From the IMG/VR virus record IMGVR_UViG_3300042549_010983, positions 1 through 24,473 of that record: 24,473 nucleotides of DNA. One strand, 5' to 3'. A program made the translations under genes and the position numbers. A model generated the notes under the pieces. The model was not told where the DNA came from and searched no databases. It saw only the letters and a list, made by a program, of their open reading frames with translations. Of this stretch, positions 1 through 7,663 are shown one piece after another (position 1 is the first letter of the stretch; each line of letters begins with the position of its first letter). Source of the stretch: a virus.

Positions 1-94
1 TTTGTGGTACCTCCAGTACATTTTATTACAAATCAACAAGCTGGTTATTAAATATTTAAAAAACTTATGTGTTGGTTTTGTGTCGATTTCTTTA

Positions 95-463
95 TTAAAC
101 CTTAGAAATTTTATTGATTTCCTTCATTTTAATGTTTAGTACTTCTACTCTTTTGTACAACTCATCTACAATTTGTGGAGAATATTTTGGGTCGCTTTCT
201 GAAACTTTGGATATTTCTTCAGTAACAAACATGTTATAATCATCTTTTAGGAGCCAATTCAAATTTAAGTCGGGAAAAACTTCCATTAAAATATGTATGA
301 TTTTTAACCCGATCACTTGTTGACCTCTTGTGTAAGCATTCCACTGATTGTAATTCAGTTCGAAATCTTCTGCAAACTTCATTAAATAAGACTTTTGAGG
401 ATACCCTTTAAGCTTACCGTAGTGCTCAATGAGCATCTTTATTTTCTCGCTATCTACATTCAT
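95..463 (-). CDS. CI-like XRE-family phage repressor
   Basis: This 122-residue protein is the only leftward gene. It is probably the repressor that keeps the early operon off in the prophage. Residues ~20-75 look like a helix-turn-helix domain of the Bacteroidetes XRE type, ending in FPDLNLNWLLKDD, which matches the LNxxWLLTG signature common in repressors from these phages. The tail (~80-122) is short and charged and could dimerise. There is no LexA-like peptidase domain, so RecA-driven self-cleavage is unlikely. The gene faces the early operon across a 95-bp region containing mirrored -7 boxes, the usual geometry of a lysis-lysogeny switch. The start at 463 is the first ATG after that region. 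Fold and position are well supported; the repressor role is inferred. Confidence 0.75.
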   Translation of the reverse strand: MNVDSEKIKMLIEHYGKLKGYPQKSYLMKFAEDFELNYNQWNAYTRGQQVIGLKIIHILMEVFPDLNLNWLLKDDYNMFVTEEISKVSESDPKYSPQIVDELYKRVEVLNIKMKEINKISKV

Positions 464-480
464 TTATGTATTTATTTTAA

Positions 481-527
481 AAATATACATTAATTTACTT
501 GTTTTACACATTTATCTATGTATATTT
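481..527. promoter_or_regulatory. Divergent promoter/operator region with a 10-bp inverted repeat
   Basis: AAATATACAT at 481-490 is the exact reverse complement of ATGTATATTT at 518-527. The right copy overlaps the -7 box of the early promoter. The left copy places a similar box facing the repressor gene, although as TATATTTT without the final G. This symmetry fits an operator through which the repressor controls both directions. Repressor binding is inferred. Confidence 0.55.
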
Positions 528-528
528 G
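499..528 (+). promoter_or_regulatory. Early promoter (Bacteroidetes -33/-7 type)
   Basis: TTG at 499-501 (-33 element) and TATATTTG at 521-528 (TAnnTTTG -7 element) are separated by 19 bp, which fits the Bacteroidetes primary sigma consensus. It points at the early operon starting at 559. The longer string TGTATATTTGTG (519-530) recurs exactly at 9714-9725 and nearly so at 17229-17239. Confidence 0.7.
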
Positions 529-558
529 TGGCAGTATTAAAGCAAAATAACCGCAACA

Positions 559-864
559 ATGAAGCACAAAGATAGCAATTTTAAGGAAATGGATACTAGG
601 GTACTTACCCCAGAAGCCATTAAAGAGGCATTAAACAACTTGCCTTTCAACTACATCAAGCAAGTAATTGAACTTTTAACCAAGCAAAAAGAAGCGGGTT
701 TAATCGATAAAGTTTATTCCATACGCTACATCACAATGGTTAAAAATCAGGACGATGCTTTTAATGAGGAAGTCATGAATGCCATTGTTCAGGTGGGAAT
801 GGCCAACGTTGAAAAACTTAAAAGATTTGGGTCTAAAACAAAAAAAACCTCTCAAACTAATTAA
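559..864 (+). CDS. First early-operon protein, unknown function
   Basis: This 101-residue protein has no domain I recognise. It is mixed-charge and largely helical, with a basic C-terminal tail (KRFGSKTKKTSQTN). It is the first gene after the early promoter, about 30 nt downstream of the -7 box, and is the direct divergent partner of the repressor. That position usually belongs to a Cro-like or early regulatory gene, but no clear helix-turn-helix is visible, so no function is assigned. A hairpin overlaps its 3' end. Confidence 0.65.
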   Translation: MKHKDSNFKEMDTRVLTPEAIKEALNNLPFNYIKQVIELLTKQKEAGLIDKVYSIRYITMVKNQDDAFNEEVMNAIVQVGMANVEKLKRFGSKTKKTSQTN

Positions 865-879
865 AGCCTTCGAGGTTTT
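844..879 (+). terminator. Weak hairpin, possible attenuator
   Basis: AAAACCTC (844-851) pairs with GAGGTTTT (872-879) across a 20-nt loop containing the stop codon of the preceding gene. The T run is short and the loop is long, so partial termination or attenuation is more likely than a strong stop. Confidence 0.35.
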
Positions 880-880
880 C

Positions 881-899
881 TAAAATCATTTAGCGATGA
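881..899 (+). repeat. Repeated 19-nt translation leader, copy 1
   Basis: TAAAATCATTTAGCGATGA spans the start codon at 896 and is identical to 5905-5923, which spans the start codon at 5920. The two genes encode unrelated proteins. A shared ribosome-loading or post-transcriptional control element is one explanation, a recombination footprint another. Confidence 0.6.
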
Positions 900-1474
900 C
901 AAATATACAAATTCCTGCGGGTTTAATAGACCAAAACATCGAATTGTTTAAAGCAAACGATTCTGTACTAGGTATTCATAATGGTGTTGTCAAACATCTT
1001 TTCGAAATGCCATTTGCTTTCTTAGATATTTTGAAAGCAGAAATGAATGCAAATCATTCAATTGTCAAGTCACTTAAAATGGCTGGTTTTAAAAATGAGC
1101 GCTCCCGATTGGAAAAGTTTGCCGAATGTCGTTTTGGCGGTTTTGACCTAAATGCAGATTATAAAGATGGTGTTTTGGCCGAATCAGAATACCACGAATG
1201 TGGATTCCGAGGAAATTGCGACATGGAAGGAATTGTGTGCAATTTTTTCAAAGTCAAAGGTCAAATCATTTCGCCTTTTGAAATTCAGATGATCAAACAT
1301 TTGGCCAGTGATGACAAACTTACTTTGATCGCTCAAAAGATGAAAGTTTCCATAAACACTTTTGAAATCAAGAAGCAACGCCTTTTTGAAAAACTAGAGG
1401 TAATGTCTAGACCCAGACTAGTAGCCTACGCTTTTGAACTCCAAATCTTAAACGCAAAACCATGTACCGAATGA
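896..1474 (+). CDS. LuxR/GerE-type HTH regulator with Cys cluster
   Basis: This 192-residue protein is a likely DNA-binding regulator of early phage transcription. Residues ~125-185 resemble a GerE/LuxR helix-turn-helix, with SPFEIQMIKHLASDDKLTLIAQ followed by the recognition-helix region KVSINTFEIKKQRLFEKL and the closing SRPRLVAYAFE. Upstream, residues ~95-120 contain spaced cysteines (YHECGFRGNCDMEGIVC) that could bind a metal. There is no receiver domain, so it is not a two-component response regulator. Its ATGA stop overlaps the start of the next small gene, suggesting translational coupling. The HTH assignment is fairly secure; the target genes are unknown. Confidence 0.65.
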   Translation: MTNIQIPAGLIDQNIELFKANDSVLGIHNGVVKHLFEMPFAFLDILKAEMNANHSIVKSLKMAGFKNERSRLEKFAECRFGGFDLNADYKDGVLAESEYHECGFRGNCDMEGIVCNFFKVKGQIISPFEIQMIKHLASDDKLTLIAQKMKVSINTFEIKKQRLFEKLEVMSRPRLVAYAFELQILNAKPCTE

Positions 1475-1611
1475 CTACAAAACAAGTTGAGACCATTTAT
1501 TTGATAAAAATAAATGAGATCGAAATGAGTGATGATTTTTCCCAGAAAGACAAAGAAATCATGAAGCAGTTTTACAGAAGGAAAATTGCTCAAAAAAATT
1601 CCAAAAAATAA
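1471..1611 (+). CDS. Small coupled early protein
   Basis: A 46-residue, lysine-rich, mostly helical protein with no family I can name. Its ATG sits in the ATGA overlap with the preceding stop, which is why this start is preferred over the in-frame ATG at 1462. It ends in a basic tail (RRKIAQKNSKK). Tight coupling to the LuxR-type regulator suggests a joint role, but function is unknown. Confidence 0.5.
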   Translation: MTTKQVETIYLIKINEIEMSDDFSQKDKEIMKQFYRRKIAQKNSKK

Positions 1612-1637
1612 TACCCACGTTCTTATCCTTTTTTGAA

Positions 1638-1654
1638 TCAAGCTGTACGCTTGA
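1638..1654 (+). other. Short stem-loop upstream of terminator
   Basis: TCAAGC (1638-1643) and GCTTGA (1649-1654) form a 6-bp stem with a 5-nt loop. It stands 16 nt before the stronger terminator hairpin. The pair could act as tandem terminator or mRNA-end structures. Confidence 0.35.
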
Positions 1655-1670
1655 GACTTTATTTACCATC

Positions 1671-1694
1671 GCCTGCTAGAAATAGCAGGCTTTT
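1671..1694 (+). terminator. Rho-independent terminator with GAAA tetraloop
   Basis: GCCTGCTA (1671-1678) and TAGCAGGC (1683-1690) form a perfect 8-bp stem closed by GAAA, followed by TTTT. It lies between the regulator pair and the primase unit, so it may separate immediate-early from delayed-early transcription, either fully or with antitermination. Confidence 0.7.
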
Positions 1695-1708
1695 AAAACC
1701 AAAAACCC

Positions 1709-1879
1709 ATGAACGATACCCTTGAAAACATAGACAGCAAAATTGCCCTGCTTAACGATCAAATCGACAATGTCGAAAAGTCTGGATTTTTTACAGAAGC
1801 ACAAATGGACAAGTTGACCGCTTGTTACCGCACTGAATTAAAAAGCCTTGAGGAATTAAGAACACATTTATTATCCTAG
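1709..1879 (+). CDS. Small coiled-coil protein before primase
   Basis: A 56-residue protein starting just after the terminator and ending one base before the primase ATG. It is helical and acidic, with heptad-like leucines and isoleucines (residues 4-24 and 40-55) suggesting a short coiled coil. I recognise no family. Its tight spacing to the primase suggests co-translation and possibly an accessory role in replication, which is inference only. Confidence 0.6.
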   Translation: MNDTLENIDSKIALLNDQIDNVEKSGFFTEAQMDKLTACYRTELKSLEELRTHLLS

Positions 1880-1880
1880 T

Positions 1881-4800
1881 ATGAAATTTATAAAACAAAG
1901 TTCGATAAATAACGTACTGGATGAAGCTCGCATTTTTGACGTTATTTCAGCATCAGAAGAACTCAAGAAAAAAGGAACACACTATTTTTGTTTGTCGCCA
2001 TTTTCGGGCGAAAAAGGAACGCCTAGTTTTTGTGTGAATACCGTAAAAAATAGCTACTTCGATTATTCATCAGGTTTCGGAGGCAACGCGGTTAATTTTT
2101 TAATGAGACGGCATTCCATTGGGTTTTTTGACGCTATTGAAAAAGCAGCTGCCATTTGCAACATTACGCTGGACTATGAAGAGCAATCCGAGGATGCTAA
2201 AAAAATCAACGACGAATTTCTGTTGATGAAAAAGTTGGTGGATTTCGCTTCCGAAAAATACCAAATTGCCTATCACAAATTACCTGCTGAACATTGGGCA
2301 AAAGAACTTTTGTTGAAGGATCGGGCATTTACAGAAGAAACAATTCAGCAATTCGAAATTGGTTTCGCTCCAAATGAATCAAGCTATATTTCAACGCCTG
2401 TAATTAACAACGGAAATTTTGAAGTAGCCAAAACTTTGGGTTACACAATTACCAAGGACGGTGCTTCCTATGATTTTTTCAGAAACCGTATTATGTTTCC
2501 TATCCACAACGATCGTGGTGATATCGTTGGATTTGGCGGTCGCAGATCAAACCTAGAAGCAGATGAAAAGTTTGCTAAATACATGAATTCTAAAGAATCA
2601 AAATTGTATTTAAAAGACAAAGTTTTGTTTGGACTTTGGCAAGCCAAAAAGACAATTGTTGCATCTGGAAAAGCAGTTTTGAACGAAGGATATACCGATG
2701 TAATCGCTTTGCATCAAAATGAAGTTACCAATTCCGTAGCAAGTTGCGGAACGGCTTTCACCGAGTATCAGGCTAAATTATTGGGCCGTTATTGCAAACA
2801 CGCGATTTTGTTTCGCGATGGAGATACAGCAGGAACCAAGGCCGCTCACCGGGACCTCAATATTTTGCTTAAAGAAGGTTTTAAAGTTGAAATTGTAGTT
2901 TGTCCTGCAGGCGACGATCCAGATAGTTTGGCGCGAAAAACCAACATCAATGCTTTTATCGAAAAAAATAAAGAGGATGCCATCCTTTGGCGTGCCAAAG
3001 TTTTGCAACAGCAAACCATTAACCCTGAGTTGGTACTTCTCGAGAAAACATTGCGCGAAAACTTGGACAAGGAAATCGAGGATTTAAGATCCAGAATGAT
3101 TACCGACGAAGCAATGGAGTCATTGAATGCCATGGATAAGAAGTTTGCAAAAACTGAAAACTTAAAACTTTTCAAGGAGATTCAAAGTCTGGAAAAACAA
3201 ATGATGCAGCAGCTGTCTGATTTTCCAAAATACGAACCTCGCTTGGTTTCTGAAGCGGTAGAAGCAATGGCCAATACTTTGCATTTGATTCCCAACAAAA
3301 TCGCGCAAAAAGAGTACGTTAAAATGGTTTCTAAAATTTTAGATCAGAAACCAAAAGTAATTGAAGACATCATCAAATACAACGAAGACGAAGAGGAACG
3401 CGACAGAAAAGAGAAAGGCAAAAATCAAGAGAAAAAAGAGTATGAAGTTCTGGGTTTGCCAGAAGGAGCTGACAAGGATCAGTTTTTAACCGATCGTTTC
3501 TGCGAAATTGGTAATGCCTACTACTTCAGAAAAGAAAGTGGTTTTATGAAAGGTACCAACTTTCGAGTGGTTCCATTATTTCACGTAGAAGGCCGTCAAG
3601 ATAACAAACGCCTTTGTGAAGTAATAAATGAACTGGGACACAAACGTCTTATTGATTTTGAATCCACTGATTTAATCAATTTTACAAAATTCAAGGAACG
3701 CTTGATCATGGAAGGTTTCTTTTTCTTTGAACCAGGAACGTCTGTAAATGATTTTCAATTGATAGCTAAAAAGCTTTTGAACGACTTTATCACGGCTACG
3801 GAATTGAAAATATTAGGCCACCAAAAAGAAGGTTTCTTTGCTTTTGCCGACGGTATTTTTCACATGAATAGCTTTCACAAAGTCAATAAATATGGCATTG
3901 TAAACCTTGAAGGCCTTGAAAAAGGAGACAGCGAATACCGTAACGACATCACGCACTTTTATTCTCCATCGCATTCAGAAATATACAAGTCAGCGCGTGA
4001 AGATGATGACCCGTTCGAAAATGACCGTCATTTTGTGTATAAAATCGCTCCAATATCTCTGGATCAGTGGATGAGCCAAATGGTGAAAGTTTTTGGAGAC
4101 AGAGGCAGGCTTGGAGTTGCTTTTGCCATAGCGGCCAATTTTAGAGACTTGTTTTTGAAACATTACAACTACTTCACATTATTTGGCGGATTTGGTCAAA
4201 AAGACAGCGGGAAATCTGGTTTCGGAAGTTGCCTTCAGGCTTTCTTTTATTACGATTTGAACCCGTTGGAACTCAATACTTCCACTCTGGTAGGATTGGC
4301 CAGAAGATTAACCAGATGCAAAAACACAATTGTTTTCTGCGACGAAATGCGGGACGATATTGACGAAGCAATGCACCAAACGCTTAAAGGATCTTGGAAC
4401 GGAATAGGTCGTGAAAAAGGAAAGGGATTTGACAGTAACCGAACGTCGGTTGATAAAATAAATTCTGCAGTTTATTATTCCGGTCAGTATCTACCAACCC
4501 GCGACGATGGAGCTTTACCTTCAAGATCGGTGATTGCCAATTTCGAAAACAAAGAATTTACCACGCAGGAAAAGGAAGAGTACGGAAAATTGATTGCTTG
4601 GAACAAAATAGGCATCAGCTCTTTTGTATTGGATGTTATTCGGCACCGTGATTTTGTAACCCAAAATTTAACCAAGTATTACAACGAAGTACAAAAGGAA
4701 ATGAAAATTGCTTTAAAAGACCTTGAGTATCAGAACCGAGTTTTTGACGACTACATGATTCTCCTGGTGATTGTAAAAATGTTTGAAGACAAATTTAATT

Positions 4801-5312
4801 TCCCTTATAAATACACAGACTTTTTCAAACTGGTGCGTGAGAGTATTTTGGATAATTCCGAAACCATTACAGACACCGACGGTTTGGCTGCTTTCTGGCG
4901 CGTTATTGAATATTTGGCCACTACAACAATTCAACGCTCGATCGAGCAAGGTAGAGACTACGAAATTGAACGTGTGGGAACATTTGAATTTATACCAAAA
5001 AAAGGATCTAAGGAAGTTTACAAAAATAAAAATGGAGACAAAATTTTGTTTCTGCATTTTTCTAAAGTCCACCAGGATTACCACAAAGAAGTTTCTAAAC
5101 GTCAAGGCGAAGAAGTCATTGGAGCAACCACAATTAGGAATTATTTAAAATCAAAAAAATACTTCATCGGATTGTTTGCCTCTCGCAGAATTGGCGATAA
5201 ATGCACATCAGGATATGCTTTCAATTATTCCATGATGGAGCGAATGAATATTTTGAATTTGCCAGACGCAAATAACGATCAGTTAGACATTGATTTACCA
5301 GAAGGATTTTAA
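1881..5312 (+). CDS. Phage DNA primase-ATPase fusion (DnaG-like, TOPRIM)
   Basis: This 1143-residue replication protein likely makes primers and has ATPase or helicase activity at the phage fork. The N-terminus is a CHC2-type module with degenerate zinc ligands: positions matching the DnaG cysteines are Asp61 and Ser64, and the CPFH motif is SPFS. Residues 200-222 (FRNRIMFPI and onward) match the DnaG catalytic core. TOPRIM acidic motifs follow: EGYTD at 269-273 and DGDTAG at 313-318, then GDDPD (344-348). A charged linker (~480-530) leads to a C-terminal P-loop ATPase with Walker A GQKDSGKS (772-779) and Walker B FCDE (819-822). It is far longer than bacterial DnaG (~600), consistent with a primase-helicase fusion. 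The primase call is secure; calling the C-terminal part a helicase is inference. Confidence 0.88.
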   Translation: MKFIKQSSINNVLDEARIFDVISASEELKKKGTHYFCLSPFSGEKGTPSFCVNTVKNSYFDYSSGFGGNAVNFLMRRHSIGFFDAIEKAAAICNITLDYEEQSEDAKKINDEFLLMKKLVDFASEKYQIAYHKLPAEHWAKELLLKDRAFTEETIQQFEIGFAPNESSYISTPVINNGNFEVAKTLGYTITKDGASYDFFRNRIMFPIHNDRGDIVGFGGRRSNLEADEKFAKYMNSKESKLYLKDKVLFGLWQAKKTIVASGKAVLNEGYTDVIALHQNEVTNSVASCGTAFTEYQAKLLGRYCKHAILFRDGDTAGTKAAHRDLNILLKEGFKVEIVVCPAGDDPDSLARKTNINAFIEKNKEDAILWRAKVLQQQTINPELVLLEKTLRENLDKEIEDLRSRMITDEAMESLNAMDKKFAKTENLKLFKEIQSLEKQMMQQLSDFPKYEPRLVSEAVEAMANTLHLIPNKIAQKEYVKMVSKILDQKPKVIEDIIKYNEDEEERDRKEKGKNQEKKEYEVLGLPEGADKDQFLTDRFCEIGNAYYFRKESGFMKGTNFRVVPLFHVEGRQDNKRLCEVINELGHKRLIDFESTDLINFTKFKERLIMEGFFFFEPGTSVNDFQLIAKKLLNDFITATELKILGHQKEGFFAFADGIFHMNSFHKVNKYGIVNLEGLEKGDSEYRNDITHFYSPSHSEIYKSAREDDDPFENDRHFVYKIAPISLDQWMSQMVKVFGDRGRLGVAFAIAANFRDLFLKHYNYFTLFGGFGQKDSGKSGFGSCLQAFFYYDLNPLELNTSTLVGLARRLTRCKNTIVFCDEMRDDIDEAMHQTLKGSWNGIGREKGKGFDSNRTSVDKINSAVYYSGQYLPTRDDGALPSRSVIANFENKEFTTQEKEEYGKLIAWNKIGISSFVLDVIRHRDFVTQNLTKYYNEVQKEMKIALKDLEYQNRVFDDYMILLVIVKMFEDKFNFPYKYTDFFKLVRESILDNSETITDTDGLAAFWRVIEYLATTTIQRSIEQGRDYEIERVGTFEFIPKKGSKEVYKNKNGDKILFLHFSKVHQDYHKEVSKRQGEEVIGATTIRNYLKSKKYFIGLFASRRIGDKCTSGYAFNYSMMERMNILNLPDANNDQLDIDLPEGF

Positions 5313-5330
5313 ACCCTAAAACCCAAACCG

Positions 5331-5615
5331 ATGGACCACAAAGAATTTTCAAAATATTTTAAAGCTTGTGAAGATGCCAATATCTCGATTTATCCGAAGC
5401 CTAGCAATGTAGCCAGATATAAAATTATCATCAACACCCGCGGGAAGGAAAAGGAGGGGTCTGAATTTTACCAGGACAAAGAATCCAGTAAAAATGTAGT
5501 TATAAAAACAACCAAAGGGCTGGTAAATGTTTCTCAAAAAGTGCCATCGGTTTGGGACAAAATAAGAGAGTTGTACAAAGAAATATGTATAAAAAATAAA
5601 TTATTAGAATTATGA
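5331..5615 (+). CDS. Unknown small basic protein
   Basis: A 94-residue lysine-rich protein 18 nt after the primase. The middle has beta-type segments (ARYKIIINTRGK, KNVVIKTTKGLVNVSQ) and the C-terminus looks helical. I do not recognise a family. Its stop overlaps the next start by ATGA (5612-5615), so it belongs to the same translationally coupled cluster. High positive charge is compatible with nucleic-acid contact but proves nothing. Confidence 0.65.
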   Translation: MDHKEFSKYFKACEDANISIYPKPSNVARYKIIINTRGKEKEGSEFYQDKESSKNVVIKTTKGLVNVSQKVPSVWDKIRELYKEICIKNKLLEL

Positions 5616-5896
5616 AAAAAGTAATATGGAAAGTCCTAGTACCTCAAAAAACGAGTTCACTATTAAAACTACCAAAAGGAGCTGAAATCCAATCCGTTCA
5701 AAAACAATATGAAACGATTTGCCTTTGGGCATTGGTGGATCCTAAAGAAGAAAAAATCGAAGAACGATTAATTCAGGTTTTTAGCAAAGGTGAATCTGTC
5801 CCAGAAAATCAGCAAGCACGGAGGATTCACATCGGTACCGTTGCTTTGAAAAATGAAACAATCATACTCAATGTCTTTGAGACCATTTTAAATTAA
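5612..5896 (+). CDS. DUF7352-like phage protein
   Basis: This 94-residue protein begins with IWKVLVPQKTSSLLKLPKGAEI and continues through ICLWALVDP to the C-terminal segment HIGTVALKNETIILNVFE. This pattern matches the small phage DUF7352 family, in which a predicted beta fold has conserved Leu-Pro-Lys-Gly-Ala and Leu-Trp-Ala-Leu-Val-Asp motifs. Function of the family is unknown. It overlaps the preceding gene by ATGA and precedes the DNA-binding-type DUF3127 gene by two genes. Family recall is from memory, not a search. Confidence 0.65.
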   Translation: MKKVIWKVLVPQKTSSLLKLPKGAEIQSVQKQYETICLWALVDPKEEKIEERLIQVFSKGESVPENQQARRIHIGTVALKNETIILNVFETILN

Positions 5897-5904
5897 ATAT
5901 AAAT

Positions 5905-5923
5905 TAAAATCATTTAGCGATGA
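5905..5923 (+). repeat. Repeated 19-nt translation leader, copy 2
   Basis: Exact copy of 881-899, again placing the gene start (ATG at 5920) at the same offset inside the repeat. Confidence 0.6.
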
Positions 5924-6180
5924 ACGTAACCAAAACCATTCCCTTGCTTTTTCGGAAAGAAGTGAAAACATCAAAGGCTTTCCAGAAATTATCCAGTTTT
6001 CAAAAAGCCATCTATGGCACAGGACAAAACATAAGAGGCATCCAAAACGGACTTCTTACTGCAAAAAACCTCGGTATTAACCGCTGGCGCGAAATCTCTG
6101 GCAACTGCCATGTTAACTCCGAAATCATTGAGGAGTTGTATTTAAATCAAATAGAAGTTCAAGTATCAATTATTAAGTAA
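5920..6180 (+). CDS. Unknown small basic early protein
   Basis: An 86-residue protein, basic in its first half and helical overall, with a possible HTH-like stretch around residues 42-75 (LLTAKNLGINRWREISG). I cannot assign it confidently to a regulator family. Its start lies in the 19-nt leader it shares with the LuxR-type regulator at 896, hinting at common translational control. It sits 13 nt before the DUF3127 gene. Confidence 0.6.
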   Translation: MNVTKTIPLLFRKEVKTSKAFQKLSSFQKAIYGTGQNIRGIQNGLLTAKNLGINRWREISGNCHVNSEIIEELYLNQIEVQVSIIK

Positions 6181-6193
6181 ACAAACAATTATT

Positions 6194-6472
6194 ATGGCTA
6201 TTACAGCAGTTATCAAAAGAATTTTAGACACCAAAACAGTTGGTGCAAACGGTTTCGAAACTCGTGAGATTCACGTTACTACCGAAGAGCAATATGCTCA
6301 AACATTATCGATCAATTTTAATCAAGGTAAGGTTTCGCTTCTGGACAACTTTAAACCAGGACAAAAAGTAAAAATTGAAGTAAACCTCAAAGGCCGTGAG
6401 TGGACCAACCCACAAGGCGAAATAGTTGTTTTCAATACCATTGAAGGGTGGAAAATTGAGCCAGTTGTATAA
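6194..6472 (+). CDS. DUF3127 OB-fold protein, likely ssDNA-binding
   Basis: This 92-residue protein shows the DUF3127 pattern of Bacteroidetes: GANGFETREIHVTTEEQYAQ near residues 17-36, FKPGQKVKIEVNLKGREW around 53-70, and FNTIEGWKIEP at the end. DUF3127 proteins are predicted OB folds related to single-strand DNA binding proteins. Placement after the primase fits a phage single-strand binding role at the replication fork. Family assignment is confident; DNA binding is inferred from fold prediction and context. Confidence 0.8.
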   Translation: MAITAVIKRILDTKTVGANGFETREIHVTTEEQYAQTLSINFNQGKVSLLDNFKPGQKVKIEVNLKGREWTNPQGEIVVFNTIEGWKIEPVV

Positions 6473-6489
6473 TCCTAAGTTTTAGAATC

Positions 6490-6777
6490 ATGAAAAAATT
6501 ATTATTTCTATTGTTAGCTACTGTGTTAGCTACAGCACAGGACACCATTAAAAGTGTAAAGTCTACCAACATCCGAACGCACACAGTTACCGGATATGTG
6601 GTGCAGCAAATCGTAGGAACTGACACGACCTACTATCGTGTAGAAAACTTCACTAATTTGCCAAAGGATATCAAAGTAAACCGAAAGGATCCTATCAAAA
6701 ATTACCCTAAATCCCTGCTAAAAAAAGGGGAGGTGTACATGAACCACAAACGGTCGAATGTTAGAGGGGTAAGGTAA
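6490..6777 (+). CDS. Small exported protein, unknown
   Basis: A 95-residue protein with a clear N-terminal signal peptide (MKKLLFLLLATVLATAQ), with probable cleavage near residue 16-17 and no lipobox cysteine. The mature part is ~78 residues, basic and apparently beta-rich, with no family I recognise. An exported protein inside a replication operon is unusual. Small exported phage proteins can block superinfection or alter the envelope, but nothing in the sequence proves such a role here. Confidence 0.65.
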   Translation: MKKLLFLLLATVLATAQDTIKSVKSTNIRTHTVTGYVVQQIVGTDTTYYRVENFTNLPKDIKVNRKDPIKNYPKSLLKKGEVYMNHKRSNVRGVR

Positions 6778-6858
6778 AATTAAAAGATTGGCGACCGTTT
6801 TAATGTTGCCAAGCTCGATTTATCAAAAAAAATTAATCACTAAAAAATCACAACAAAA

Positions 6859-7218
6859 ATGGCACTAAAAAAATACAGAGTAGAAGTAACCCGTGTGGAT
6901 GAATACATTATAGAAATCGACACGGATGTTTGGAACGAAGGACTTATTCAGCAATTCAATGATAGTATTTACGAATCAGAAGATGCTGAAGATATTGCTA
7001 AGCATTTAGCAACATCCATTTCCTGTCAAGGAAAAGCAGAATGGATGGAAGGATTTGGATATGTGAAACAAAGATTTCACAGAATGGAAAAAGGAGAATT
7101 GCTCGATCAATATAAACCAGGAAGAATTAAAGTTTCTGAAGATGATTATTATCCTGGACTAATGGTCGAAATCAATGCTTATGATGAAGATCTACAAGCC
7201 ATATCTTTAAGTATGTAA
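6859..7218 (+). CDS. Unknown acidic protein; first gene of the cassette array
   Basis: A 119-residue acidic protein beginning with a beta-strand pattern (KKYRVEVTRVDEYIIEIDTDVW), then a helical part with EDAEDIAKHLATSI, then GFGYVKQRF. I have a weak recollection of similar unnamed Bacteroidetes proteins. The stop codon TAA at 7216-7218 is also the start of the TAAC of the first attC-like site, as is common for integron cassette genes. The upstream cassette boundary cannot be found: the expected complement of GTATGTAAC is absent before 6859. Confidence 0.65.
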   Translation: MALKKYRVEVTRVDEYIIEIDTDVWNEGLIQQFNDSIYESEDAEDIAKHLATSISCQGKAEWMEGFGYVKQRFHRMEKGELLDQYKPGRIKVSEDDYYPGLMVEINAYDEDLQAISLSM

Positions 7219-7348
7219 CGTTCGGCGGATAATTGTAGTCAGTAGCGTGCTGACACAAAACTATCATCGGAGTAAACACCGATAAAACCAAAAAAACGCA
7301 AAACATTAAATTAAACAACAATCAAGCTATTGCTACAATTATATGTTA
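7216..7348 (+). repeat. attC-like site 1
   Basis: The outer arms TAAC (7216-7219) and GTTA (7345-7348) enclose inner arms ATAATTGTAG (7229-7238) and CTACAATTAT (7333-7342), exact reverse complements. The inner pairing extends through CAGTAGC (7240-7246) and GCTATTG (7326-7332) with one bulged base and one G-T wobble. Left spacer is 9 nt and right spacer 2 nt. This R''-L''-L'-R' layout with asymmetric spacers is that of an integron attC site. The loop holds two smaller stems (GTCAG/CTGAC and ATCGG/CCGAT). Confidence 0.7.
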
Positions 7349-7663
7349 GTGATAGTTTATTTAAACAAATAAAATGGAATCACCAAAAATAACTTTAGAT
7401 ATTGAAGTTTATGAGATTTACGGAGAAGGCTATTTTGCTCAATGCAAATACTTAGTACACGCGTATAACGATGTTTTATGGACGAATGATTTAGACGAAG
7501 CAATGTCTTTTTTACGAGATTCTCTTGTGAATTATCACTAACGCTCGGTCGCTTTGTCTAGTGGCGTAATTTAAGACTAGACTTCGCAAAAATAAACTAA
7601 CATTAAATTTAAAAATTATGATTTCAGATAATACCCAAGCCAAGCCATTAGACAAAACGGCTG
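7346..7663 (+). mobile_element. Integron-type gene cassette A
   Basis: A 318-bp unit containing one ORF and its own attC-like site (site 2). Its 5' end with the flanking G, GTTAGTGATA (7345-7354), is the exact reverse complement of TATCACTAAC (7533-7542), the R'' end of its own attC. Integron cassettes show this relation because a circular cassette joins these ends. The ORF stop TAA lies within R''. No integrase is present. The seventh-base consensus GTTRRRY is only partly met (GTTAGTG). Confidence 0.65.
7374..7541 (+). CDS. Cassette A gene, unknown 55-aa protein
   Basis: A 55-residue acidic protein with aromatic-rich beta-type segments (VYEIYGEGYFAQCKYLVHAY) and a C-terminal helix (DLDEAMSFLRDSLV). 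It is the sole ORF of cassette A, starts 28 nt inside the cassette, and its TAA stop is the TAA of the attC R'' box. I recognise no family; cassette genes commonly encode small unknown proteins. Confidence 0.6.
   Translation: MESPKITLDIEVYEIYGEGYFAQCKYLVHAYNDVLWTNDLDEAMSFLRDSLVNYH

Noticed and set aside
1-94. Gene or attachment site at the left edge
   Set aside because: Only 94 bases are visible; no open frame, tRNA end or repeat could be supported.
1624-1660. Further copy of the late-promoter motif (ATCCTTTTTTGA)
   Set aside because: It lacks the TGTCC core and has no -7-like box at the expected distance.
4783-5148. 121-codon open frame inside the primase gene
   Set aside because: It lies in another frame of a well-supported gene and has no leader or recognisable protein pattern.
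6787-6811. Imperfect hairpin (TTGGC/GCCAA) before the 6859 gene, as the missing left attC
   Set aside because: Arms are short, no closing GTTA lies where expected, and no match to the R'' of site 1 was found.
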